DNA of 64,000 bases from Rubellimicrobium rubrum (GTDB lineage Bacteria > Pseudomonadota > Alphaproteobacteria > Rhodobacterales > Rhodobacteraceae), in the NCBI RefSeq assembly GCF_006152115.1, contig NZ_VDFU01000017.1:1-64000 (forward strand), read 5' to 3'. The translations under genes and the position numbers were made by a program. The notes beneath the pieces were generated by a model. It had not been told where the DNA came from and ran no database searches. It was given only the letters and a program-made list of their open reading frames with translations. Shown in pieces: positions 17,645 to 25,192 of this stretch. Positions within the stretch are counted from its first letter, which is position 1, and each line of letters opens with the position of its first letter.

Positions 17645-19210
17645 TCAGACGCCGACCCTGATCATCTGCCAGGAGTAGGGCGGCAGAGTGAGATGCAGGA
17701 TGCCACCCTCGACCGCCGCGCCAGTGCCCGGTTTGGGCGCAATCAGGTCGGGCTGCTCCATCGTGTTGACGGCCCTGAGGTCGGGATGGGTCATCACCTG
17801 ATGATCGACGACCTTGGCGGCTGCGAAGCCTTCCAGCGAGACGGCGGTCGTGATCGCCCGATCCGGATGGCGGTTCACGGCGAAGAACGTGATCGTCCGG
17901 CCGGCGTCGTCCTGCACGCCCGCGATGTCGAGGTAGGGTACCTCGCCGGCCGTTTCGGTGTCGTAGGTCGGCGAGGCGACGGCCAGCCGCAGCGCCGTTC
18001 CCCGCCCGTAAAGCGAGGTGAGGAGGAAGGGCCAATAGGTCGTCTGCCGCCAGACGGGGCCGCCGGGCTCGGTCATGATCGGCGCGATGACGTTCACGAT
18101 CTGCGCGATGCAGGCGATCTTCACCACGTCGGCGCGGCGGATGAAGGTGTTGAGGGTCAGCCCCACCTGCAGGACGTCTTCGAAGTTGTAGATGTCTTCA
18201 AGCAGGCGCGGCGCCTTGGGCCACCCTTCCATGCCCTGCAGGATCGCCTTGTCCTGCTCGTGGCTGTGATACCAGACGTTCCATTCGTCGAAGCAGATGG
18301 CAACGTCATGCTTGGACCGCTTGTTGGCCTTCACCACGTTGATGACCGACTGGATGGTGCCGATGTAGCGGTCCAGCGTCTCGCTCAGCGCCAAGTACTC
18401 GGCGGTGTTCTTGGCCTTGTTCTGCGAATACATGTGCAGCGACAGGTAATCGACCGACTCGTAGGTATGCTCGAGAACGATGCGCTCCCATTCGGGGTAG
18501 GTGGGCATCTTGGGATTGGACGAGCCACAGACCACGAGTTCCAGGCTCTTGTCGAAGGCCCTGAGGGCCTTGGCGACCTCCCCGGACAAGCGGCCATATT
18601 CATGCGCGGTCTTCTGGCCGATCTGCCAGGGGCCGTCCATCTCGTTGCCCAGGCACCAGAGCCGGCAGTTCCAAGGCTCTGCGCGCCCGTTCTTCTTCCG
18701 CAGGTCGCCCCAGTAGGCGCCGGTCGGCCCGTTGACGTATTCGACGAAGTTGCGCGCCTCATCCAGGCCGCGCGACCCGAGGTTGAGCGCCAGCATGGGC
18801 TTGGTGTCCACGATCTCGCACCAGTCCATGAACTCGTGGATGCCGATCTCGTTCGACTCCGAGGTATGCCAGGCAAGATCGAGCCGCGTGGGCCGGTCCT
18901 CCCGGGGACCGATGCCGTCCTCCCAGTTGTAGGAGGACACGAAATTGCCGCCCGGGTACCGGACGAACGGCATTTGCAGCGCCTTGACGACCTCTGCGAC
19001 ATCCCCTCGGAACCCCTGGGCATCGGCCGTGGGATGACCGGGCTCATAGATGCCTGAATAGATGGCGCGGCCCAGATGCTCGAGGAAGCCGGAATAGATG
19101 CGGTCGTCGATCTTGGCGATCGTGTAATCCCGGTGCGCGGTGACACGGGCCGCCAGCACCTCGCCCGCCTGCGCGGCCCCGCTGCCCTGGCCTTCAACCA
19201 TGACGTTCAT
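17645..19210 (-). CDS. abfA: Alpha-L-arabinofuranosidase, GH51
   Basis: A 521-residue cytoplasmic glycosidase of family GH51, which releases terminal alpha-L-arabinofuranosyl groups from arabinoside oligosaccharides. The N-terminal part carries IYSGFLEHLGRAIYSGIYEPGH and MPFVRYPGGNFVSSYNWEDGIGP, both hallmarks of the family. The acid/base glutamate is E190 in WCLGNEMDGPW and the nucleophile is E309 in CFDEWNVWYH. No signal peptide is present, so the substrate must be imported, probably by the sugar ABC system encoded nearby. The ATG at 19210 is preceded by GGGAGGGG; an upstream in-frame ATG lacks such a site. A 12-base palindrome lies about 39 bases upstream. It follows the ArsR-type regulator gene on the same strand. 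Confidence 0.95.
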   Translation of the reverse strand: MNVMVEGQGSGAAQAGEVLAARVTAHRDYTIAKIDDRIYSGFLEHLGRAIYSGIYEPGHPTADAQGFRGDVAEVVKALQMPFVRYPGGNFVSSYNWEDGIGPREDRPTRLDLAWHTSESNEIGIHEFMDWCEIVDTKPMLALNLGSRGLDEARNFVEYVNGPTGAYWGDLRKKNGRAEPWNCRLWCLGNEMDGPWQIGQKTAHEYGRLSGEVAKALRAFDKSLELVVCGSSNPKMPTYPEWERIVLEHTYESVDYLSLHMYSQNKAKNTAEYLALSETLDRYIGTIQSVINVVKANKRSKHDVAICFDEWNVWYHSHEQDKAILQGMEGWPKAPRLLEDIYNFEDVLQVGLTLNTFIRRADVVKIACIAQIVNVIAPIMTEPGGPVWRQTTYWPFLLTSLYGRGTALRLAVASPTYDTETAGEVPYLDIAGVQDDAGRTITFFAVNRHPDRAITTAVSLEGFAAAKVVDHQVMTHPDLRAVNTMEQPDLIAPKPGTGAAVEGGILHLTLPPYSWQMIRVGV

Positions 19211-19248
19211 CGTTCTTCCCCTCCCGGCGTGCCTTGGATGCACTCTTT

Positions 19249-19260
19249 GTATCGCGATAC
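19249..19260. promoter_or_regulatory. Palindrome GTATCGCGATAC, candidate operator
   Basis: A perfect 12-base palindrome in the 98-base gap between the regulator gene and the arabinofuranosidase gene, about 39 bases upstream of the latter's ATG. The position suits an operator overlapping a promoter for the glycosidase. I found no second copy in the divergent region before the sugar-binding-protein gene, so which regulator uses it is open. Confidence 0.45.
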
Positions 19261-19308
19261 CCGATATCTATCTGGAAGTGGAATGCTGCGGTCAAGCACC
19301 CTGTCGTA

Positions 19309-20235
19309 TCACCGGCGTGCGGTCACCCTCAGGATGATGTCCTGATCGTAGTTGCCGAAGCCCCGCCCGAAGATGTTGATGCCGCCGGGATGGCGGGCGT
19401 CCTCGCGCACCGCGACCGTGAGCCGGATGGAGCGGTGGTCCGCCAGGCTCAGGTCCTTGATGCTCACCGGCGAGATCTTGACCCCATCTACGAAGGAGCC
19501 TTCGGGCGTTACCCGGAAGCTCTTGAGCATGCCGTACTGGCTGCCTTTCAGCTTCCACCAGTCAGGTGTGTAGACTCCGCGCTTGTCGCCGAAGTCACCG
19601 GGCGAGGTCCAAGTGCCGATCTCGATACCGTTGATCGAAACGGTGATGTCCGATGGCCAGTCGGGCGAGGTTCCGGGCACCTCGGAGGAAAGCTCCATGG
19701 CAACCTCCAGGGCGGCCACATCCCCACCCAAGAGGCGTGCGTTGTTGGGGAACTGGTAGTCGACGTAGCCCCGCATGAACCAAACCAGCGCCGCTCCCAT
19801 CCGGCCGGGGTCGAGAAAGCTGTCCGGCACGTCGAGAAGGCCCACCACACCGTGAGGCGAGCAGAGGCCGCAAGGCGCGCTCACCTGACAGCTTGTGTAG
19901 AGCCCGAGCGGCATGGCGGTTTCGATGGTGTCGGAGTCGGATGGCCGGGGCGGATCCTTGAACGTGACCAGCACCTCGTCAAAGAGTGTGTGGCAAACCT
20001 TTTGCGTCCCCTTGCGAGCGCGCTGGTTCTCGGACCGGACGAGGCCGGCCTCCTCAAGGATTTGGATATTCGCCGAGACGCTGGATTGCGGTAGGCCGGT
20101 CGCCGTCGAGATGTCGTTGACGTTCAATGGGCCGGCGCGCAGGAGCTTGAGGATCCGGGCTCGCGCCGGGGAGGCGAAGGCCCGCAGCACCGCCTGATCC
20201 TCCTCGGGGTCCACGATGAGGAAGTCGCGGGACAT
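19309..20235 (-). CDS. ArsR-type transcriptional regulator with a large beta-rich C-terminal domain
   Basis: A 308-residue protein. Residues about 10-85 are an ArsR-type winged helix (LRAFASPARARILKLLRAGPLNVNDIS, then LPQSSVSANIQILEEAGLV). Ordinary ArsR proteins end near residue 110; here about 200 residues follow. They include a cysteine cluster C116-x5-C122-x2-C125 with H128 close by, and then a beta-rich part with many W, Y and G residues (GIEIGTWTSPGDFGDKRG, TPDWWKLKGSQYG) that looks like a jelly-roll or sugar-binding sandwich. It sits between the GH51 gene and a divergent sugar ABC importer, so it is most likely the local sugar-responsive regulator. The HTH is certain; ligand and role are inferred. 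Confidence 0.8.
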   Translation of the reverse strand: MSRDFLIVDPEEDQAVLRAFASPARARILKLLRAGPLNVNDISTATGLPQSSVSANIQILEEAGLVRSENQRARKGTQKVCHTLFDEVLVTFKDPPRPSDSDTIETAMPLGLYTSCQVSAPCGLCSPHGVVGLLDVPDSFLDPGRMGAALVWFMRGYVDYQFPNNARLLGGDVAALEVAMELSSEVPGTSPDWPSDITVSINGIEIGTWTSPGDFGDKRGVYTPDWWKLKGSQYGMLKSFRVTPEGSFVDGVKISPVSIKDLSLADHRSIRLTVAVREDARHPGGINIFGRGFGNYDQDIILRVTARR

Positions 20236-20505
20236 GGCCCTTTACCTTCGCGCTGACGGGTTCGGTCCGTGGACGGTAACAGCTTTTCAGGTATGATCAA
20301 TCGGAGTCAGCATTTTCGAGCCGCATACTGGCGAATCTGCTGAGTTGCCACTCGCCTAACGGGTTCAGCTGGCCCCAATCGCCCGGCCTGACCGGCTGCA
20401 AACCTGACTGGCCAGTACGTAGCATGAAAACTGTTGAGAATGATGGCCGACCGGTTAGAGTGCTGGCAACAATGCGGCCAACCGCCGCGAAAACGGGAGG
20501 AGCAC

Positions 20506-21780
20506 ATGAACGCAGTGTGGAGATTCGGCGCGGTCGCCGGGGTTGCTGTCCTGATGGCCGGCTCGGCCGCTGCTCAGGAAACGGTCGTCTGGTGGGACTT
20601 CCTGTCGGGCGGCGACGGCGTCCGGATGAAGCAGCTCATCGAGCAGTTCAACGCCGAGCATCAGGGCGAGGTCGTCATCGACGCCACCACGCTTGAGTGG
20701 GGGACACCCTTCTACTCCAAGGTCCAGACCTCCGCCGCTGTCGGCGAGGCGCCCGACCTCATGACCTACCACGCCAGCCGCATCCCGCTCGCGGTGCAGC
20801 AGGGCATCCTCCAAGAGATCACGGCGGCCGACTGGGAAGCCATGGGCCTTTCGCCCTCCGATTACGACCCGGCCACGCTGGACGCGGTGACGAGCGACGG
20901 CAAGCAGTATGCCGTGCCCTTCGACACCCATCCCATCGTCCTTTACTACAACAAGGACGTCCTGGGCGAAGCGGGCCTCCTGACCGAGGATGGATTGCCA
21001 AAGGGCCTCGAGTCGGCGGAGGCCTTCACGGCCACCCTGCAGGCTCTCAAGGACGCCGGCGTGCAGTTCCCGATGGGAAGCGTCACGGCAGACGGCAACT
21101 TCATGTTCCGCACCATCTATTCGCTGATGGGGCAGCAGGGCGGGGAGTTAATGACCGACGGGGAGTTCCTCGCCGGAGACAACGCCGAAAAGCTGCAGAA
21201 CGCCCTTTCGGTCCTGGCCGGCTGGACCGAAGCCGGGCTTCAGTCCACCTACACCGACTACCCCGCGACGGTGGCGCTGTTCACCTCGGGCGAGGCGGCC
21301 ATGATGATCAACGGCGTGTGGGAGGTTCCCACCATGATGGACCTGCAATCCCAGGGCCAGCTCTTCGAGTGGGGTGCCGTTGAGTTGCCGGTCATCTTCG
21401 AACAGCCCACGACCTATGCCGACAGCCACTCCTTCGCGATCCCGGCCAACCAAGGCAAGGAAATGACGCCCGAGAAGCGCGCCGCCGTGCTGGAAGTGGT
21501 CGGCTGGATGGCGAAGAATTCGCTCTTCTGGGCGACCGCGGGGCACATCCCGGCCTATGGGCCGGTCACCCAGTCCGAGGACTACAAGGCGATGCAGCCC
21601 AACGCGACCTATTCCGCGCTGACGGCCAACATGATCTTCGACCCCAAGACGCCGCTGGCCGGCGTCGCCGGGCCGATCTTCGACGTCATGTCCACCTACT
21701 TCGTGCCGACGCTCAACGGCGAGATGGACCCGGCCGAGGCGGTCGAAGCCATCCGCGAGGAACTGAACGACTTGAACTGA
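20506..21780 (+). CDS. Sugar ABC transporter substrate-binding protein (family 1)
   Basis: A 424-residue periplasmic binding protein with a signal peptide ending near residue 24 (GSAAAQ-E). The mature start ETVVWWDFLSGGDGVRMKQLIEQFN, the segment VGEAPDLMTYH, DTHPIVLYYNKD and the later MMINGVWEVPTM are typical of carbohydrate-binding family 1 proteins. The start at 20506 is set by GGGAGGAG just upstream. It is divergent from the ArsR-type regulator and heads an operon with two permeases. Given the neighbouring GH51 enzyme, arabinose-containing oligosaccharides are a plausible ligand, but this is inference from context. Confidence 0.9.
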   Translation: MNAVWRFGAVAGVAVLMAGSAAAQETVVWWDFLSGGDGVRMKQLIEQFNAEHQGEVVIDATTLEWGTPFYSKVQTSAAVGEAPDLMTYHASRIPLAVQQGILQEITAADWEAMGLSPSDYDPATLDAVTSDGKQYAVPFDTHPIVLYYNKDVLGEAGLLTEDGLPKGLESAEAFTATLQALKDAGVQFPMGSVTADGNFMFRTIYSLMGQQGGELMTDGEFLAGDNAEKLQNALSVLAGWTEAGLQSTYTDYPATVALFTSGEAAMMINGVWEVPTMMDLQSQGQLFEWGAVELPVIFEQPTTYADSHSFAIPANQGKEMTPEKRAAVLEVVGWMAKNSLFWATAGHIPAYGPVTQSEDYKAMQPNATYSALTANMIFDPKTPLAGVAGPIFDVMSTYFVPTLNGEMDPAEAVEAIREELNDLN

Positions 21781-21787
21781 CCCGTGC

Positions 21788-21821
21788 TCCGGGGCGAGCC
21801 CGCGCGCGCGCGCGCCCCGGA
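21788..21821 (+). promoter_or_regulatory. Intercistronic GC hairpin with a (CG)n loop
   Basis: TCCGGGGCG at 21788-21796 pairs perfectly with CGCCCCGGA at 21813-21821; the loop is mostly alternating CG. It lies 7 bases after the binding-protein stop and upstream of the first permease, the usual site for a hairpin giving excess binding protein over permease. Confidence 0.6.
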
Positions 21822-21849
21822 CCCTTCTCTGCCCTCCGAGGAGATGCGG

Positions 21850-22731
21850 ATGCTGCGGCATACGACCAAGGAGACGCTGATCGCGCTGGCATTGGTGACG
21901 CCGTTCGTCGCCATCTATGGGCTCGTCTTCGTCTACCCCACGATCAAGATGTTCCTTCTGAGCTTCACGGACGCCCCTCTGATCGGTCCGGGAGAGTATG
22001 TGGGCGTCGAGAACTACACCCGGCTGACCAGCGACCGCCGCTTCGACACCGCCTTCTGGAACACTGCCTATTTCGTGCTCCTCAGCGTGATACCCGGAAC
22101 CTTTGCCGCCCTGGGCATCGCCCTGGGTGTCGAACGTCTCGGTGGTCGGCTGCAGTCGCTGGTGCTGGCCCTCTTCTTCCTGCCCTACATCCTGCCCGTA
22201 TCGGTCGTGTACCTGATCTGGGACTGGACCCTGAATTTCCAGTTCGGCATCGCGATGCACGTCTTCGACCTCCTCGGCATCCAGCGCGTGCCGATCTTCA
22301 AGTCGACGGCCTGGTTCATGCCGGCCGTGGCCCTCGTGACCATCTGGTGGACCTCCGGCTTCTCGGTCCTGCTGTTCCTGTCGGGCCTTCGAGCCATTCC
22401 CAAGGAGATCTACGAGGCGGCCGCGCTGGACAATGCGAGCCGCTGGACGACCTTCCGCCGAGTGACCTGGCCGCTGCTTTGGCCCGTGACGGCGCTGGTC
22501 CTGACGATTGGGCTCATCGCGCAGCTCAAGATCTTTGACCAGGTGTACCTGTTCTCGACCGGCGGACGTCCGAACGACAACATGGTCATGGTCTATTACA
22601 TCTTCCAACGAGCCTTCCAAAGTGACCAAGGCGGGCGCGCCGCCGCCATCGCGGTGGTCCTTTTCGCGATCGTCATGATCGTCTCGGTCCTCAATTTTCA
22701 GCTGATGCGGCTGAGCCGCGGGAGGGCCTGA
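21850..22731 (+). CDS. Sugar ABC transporter permease (MalF/UgpA type)
   Basis: A 293-residue membrane protein with six predicted transmembrane segments and the permease EAA loop YEAAALDNASRWTTFRRVTWPLL. GAGGAG occupies 21838-21843, directly against an ATG at 21844, whereas the ATG at 21850 lies six bases beyond it, so 21850 (MLRHTTKET) is the better start. The stop shares one base with the next permease gene (TGATG). With its partner it forms the membrane channel of the sugar importer. Confidence 0.9.
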   Translation: MLRHTTKETLIALALVTPFVAIYGLVFVYPTIKMFLLSFTDAPLIGPGEYVGVENYTRLTSDRRFDTAFWNTAYFVLLSVIPGTFAALGIALGVERLGGRLQSLVLALFFLPYILPVSVVYLIWDWTLNFQFGIAMHVFDLLGIQRVPIFKSTAWFMPAVALVTIWWTSGFSVLLFLSGLRAIPKEIYEAAALDNASRWTTFRRVTWPLLWPVTALVLTIGLIAQLKIFDQVYLFSTGGRPNDNMVMVYYIFQRAFQSDQGGRAAAIAVVLFAIVMIVSVLNFQLMRLSRGRA

Positions 22732-23600
22732 TGACCGCCATGCCCCTGGCCGGCGCCCCTTCGGCAGCCCGGATGCGTCGGTTAAACATCGCTGGCGGCA
22801 TCATCTCGGTCCTCACCGTGGCCGCTGCCGTCATCTGGGCCTTTCCGATGTATTGGGCCGTCATCACCTCGCTCAAGCCCGAGAACGAGACCGTCCGTCC
22901 CTTTATCGAGCTGTGGCCCGAGACGCTGACCTTCGAACATTACAGATTCGCGCTGTTCGAGACCCAGATCGGCCGCTGGTACCTCAATTCCGTTATGACG
23001 GCGCTGGGGGTGACCATCCTCACCGTCGCATCGTCGCTCCTGTGCGGTTACGCGATCTCGCAGCTCCGGTTTCCGGGGCGGCGGCTGCTCTGGTGGCTCA
23101 TTCTGGCCAGCTTCATGGTCCCGACGCAGGTCCTGATCATCAACCACTTCGAGCTGGTCGCGGGGCTTGGGCTTCTGAACACCTGGGCGGGGATCATCCT
23201 GCCGCAGCTGATCCACCCGGTCGTGATCATCGTCTACAAGCAGTTCTTCGACAACGTGCCCAAGGATTTCCGCGAGGCGGCCGTGATGGACAACGCTTCG
23301 GAATGGCGGATCCTGACCCGCATCTACATTCCGATGAACTGGGGCGTCACGACGGCGCTCTGCATCGTCAACTTCATCTGGGCGTGGAACGCGTTCCTGT
23401 GGCCATTCCTGGCCGTCACCAAGACCGAGGCGATGACCATCACAGTGGGGATCACGCAGGTGAACGACGCATTCGGGGTGTACTATGCCCGGCAGCTTTC
23501 GGCCGCCGTGCTCGCGGGTCTGCCCGTGGCGCTGGCCTATCTGCTGTTCCAACGCCGCGTGACCGAGGCCATCACCCTGTCGGCCGGCATCAAGGGCTGA
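22731..23600 (+). CDS. Sugar ABC transporter permease (MalG/UgpE type)
   Basis: A 289-residue membrane protein with the MalG-type layout: an N-terminal segment ending in AFPMYWAVITSLKPENE, a large periplasmic loop, and the EAA loop FREAAVMDNASEWRILTRIYIPM. It overlaps the upstream permease by one base. It is the last plus-strand gene of this operon; the ATPase is encoded convergently just beyond a shared terminator. Confidence 0.9.
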   Translation: MTAMPLAGAPSAARMRRLNIAGGIISVLTVAAAVIWAFPMYWAVITSLKPENETVRPFIELWPETLTFEHYRFALFETQIGRWYLNSVMTALGVTILTVASSLLCGYAISQLRFPGRRLLWWLILASFMVPTQVLIINHFELVAGLGLLNTWAGIILPQLIHPVVIIVYKQFFDNVPKDFREAAVMDNASEWRILTRIYIPMNWGVTTALCIVNFIWAWNAFLWPFLAVTKTEAMTITVGITQVNDAFGVYYARQLSAAVLAGLPVALAYLLFQRRVTEAITLSAGIKG

Positions 23601-23628
23601 GGCCGGCAGCGGGGTTCCGCTACCGGCC
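23601..23628. terminator. Bidirectional terminator between convergent genes
   Basis: GGCCGGCAGCGG (23601-23612) and CCGCTACCGGCC (23617-23628) form a 12-base stem with a single mismatch and a GGTT loop. It starts at the base after the permease stop and ends 8 bases before the stop of the convergent ATPase gene. There is no U-run on either side, but position and stability suit a shared terminator. Confidence 0.6.
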
Positions 23629-23636
23629 GGGGCTCC

Positions 23637-24743
23637 TCAGGCCGTCTCGGTCGCGCGGACCGCCTGCGCTTGGGCAGGGTGCCAGGCGCGGCCCGACGCG
23701 TCGAACAGATGCATCTCGGCCCTGTCGATCCCAAGAGCAACCCGGTCGCCCGGCGCCACGTTCGACCGCCCCGAGTCCTGTGCCGTGAGCGAGCGCCCGT
23801 CGGCCAGGCGGACATGGATCAGCGTTCGGTCGCCCAGACGCTCGATAATGACGGCCTCGCCGACAAGGTCGCCCCCGCTCGGGACGACGCGCAGGTTCTC
23901 GGGCCGCACCCCAAGCTCGTAGCGACCATCGTTGGGAAGGTCGATCGGCACCGGCAGCGCCGCGCCAGAAGGCAGCGTCACGAGCCGCTCCGCGCCGCGA
24001 CGGCTGACGTCCACCTCCAGGAAGTTCATCGCCGGGCTTCCCACGAAGCTGGCAACGAAGCGGGACACGGGGCGCATGTAGACCTCGAGCGGGGTGCCGA
24101 TCTGCTCGATCCGCCGTTCGTTCAGGATCACGATCCGGTCGGCCAGGGTCATGGCCTCGGTCTGATCGTGCGTGACATAGATCATGGTCGAGCGGAGCCG
24201 CTGGTGAAGCTCTGCCAGTTCCACCCGTGTCCTCACCCGCAGAGCGGCATCAAGGTTCGACAAAGGCTCGTCGAAGAGGAAGGCCCGCGGTTCCTTCACG
24301 ATGGCTCGGCCGATGGCCACGCGCTGCCTCTGACCACCAGACAGTTCGGCCGGGCGGCGGTCCAGCAGGGCCCCGATCTCGAGGATGCGGGCCGCGTCGG
24401 CGACGCGGCTGGCGATCTCGGCCTGCGGCAGGTTGATGTTGCGCAGGCCGAAGGCCATGTTTTCGCGCACGGTCATGTGCGGGTAGATGGCATAGTTCTG
24501 GAACACCATGGCCACGCCGCGCTGCCCCGGTGGCAGCTGCTCGCATCGCTGCCCGCCGATCGTCAGAGTTCCCGAGTCGATGGTCTCAAGTCCGGCGATC
24601 ATCCGGAGGAGAGTGGACTTGCCCGAGCCGGATGGCCCCAGGAACACCACGAACTCGCCCGAGCCGATGGCAAGCGAGACGTCCTCGATGACGGGAACGG
24701 CTCCGTAACTCTTTGACACGTTGGCCAGCACGATCTCGGCCAT
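23637..24743 (-). CDS. Sugar ABC transporter ATP-binding protein (MalK/UgpC family)
   Basis: A 368-residue ATPase with Walker A GPSGSGKS (36-43), Q loop MVFQNYAIYPHMTV, signature LSGGQRQRVAIGRA, Walker B AFLFDEPLSNLD and the switch histidine in YVTHDQTEAMTLA. After about residue 235 comes the TOBE-type regulatory domain of MalK/UgpC ATPases (GSPAMNFLEV, LGVRPENLRV, GDRVALGID). GGGGAGG in the leader abuts an ATG at 24752; the ATG at 24743 (MAEIVL) has proper spacing and was chosen. Its convergent placement opposite the two permeases is less usual than a co-directional one, but it should energise that importer and possibly others. Confidence 0.9.
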   Translation of the reverse strand: MAEIVLANVSKSYGAVPVIEDVSLAIGSGEFVVFLGPSGSGKSTLLRMIAGLETIDSGTLTIGGQRCEQLPPGQRGVAMVFQNYAIYPHMTVRENMAFGLRNINLPQAEIASRVADAARILEIGALLDRRPAELSGGQRQRVAIGRAIVKEPRAFLFDEPLSNLDAALRVRTRVELAELHQRLRSTMIYVTHDQTEAMTLADRIVILNERRIEQIGTPLEVYMRPVSRFVASFVGSPAMNFLEVDVSRRGAERLVTLPSGAALPVPIDLPNDGRYELGVRPENLRVVPSGGDLVGEAVIIERLGDRTLIHVRLADGRSLTAQDSGRSNVAPGDRVALGIDRAEMHLFDASGRAWHPAQAQAVRATETA

Positions 24744-24889
24744 GAGCGGCATCCTCCCCTTTTCTTCTATCATTATGGATATGGATCACGAGTCAAGAAA
24801 TGAAGCCGTGATGGTCCCGGGCCGTTCCGACACTGACCCCTAGGCCGCAGACTTCTCTCGCCCCCACGAGGGCCCAGACATTGGACGGC

Positions 24890-25192
24890 TCAGAGGCAGG
24901 TCGAGGTCAAGGCGACCGGCATCGAAGTCCAGGCGGCGGCCAGGAGCGATACGGCGGCAAGCGCAAGGCTCGTGCCCTGGACGAAGCGCGACGGGGACGG
25001 ATCCCGCGAGATCAGCCAAAGCAGGACGGCTTGGAGCAGGACGGCCAAGGCCCAGCCGACAAGCAGGGCAGGTCGGGCGGGCAGGTCTTCGGGCCAGTGC
25101 CGCGAGCAGGTCAGGCCCTGGAGCGCATAAACGCCGCTGAACCCCGCGAGCCATAGGGCCAGAGGCACCGAAAGGCGAAGCACGTCCCTCAT
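24890..25192 (-). CDS. Small membrane protein of the oxidase operon
   Basis: A 100-residue protein with three hydrophobic segments (about 7-25, 43-62 and 72-90). I do not recognise a named family. It overlaps the end of the fused oxidase subunit gene by ATGA (25189-25192), so the two are translationally coupled. Small subunit IV-like membrane proteins are common at the 3' end of oxidase operons, and this is the likely role. Two cysteines (in LTCSRHW and near the C-terminus) face opposite ends of the protein. Confidence 0.65.
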   Translation of the reverse strand: MRDVLRLSVPLALWLAGFSGVYALQGLTCSRHWPEDLPARPALLVGWALAVLLQAVLLWLISRDPSPSRFVQGTSLALAAVSLLAAAWTSMPVALTSTCL

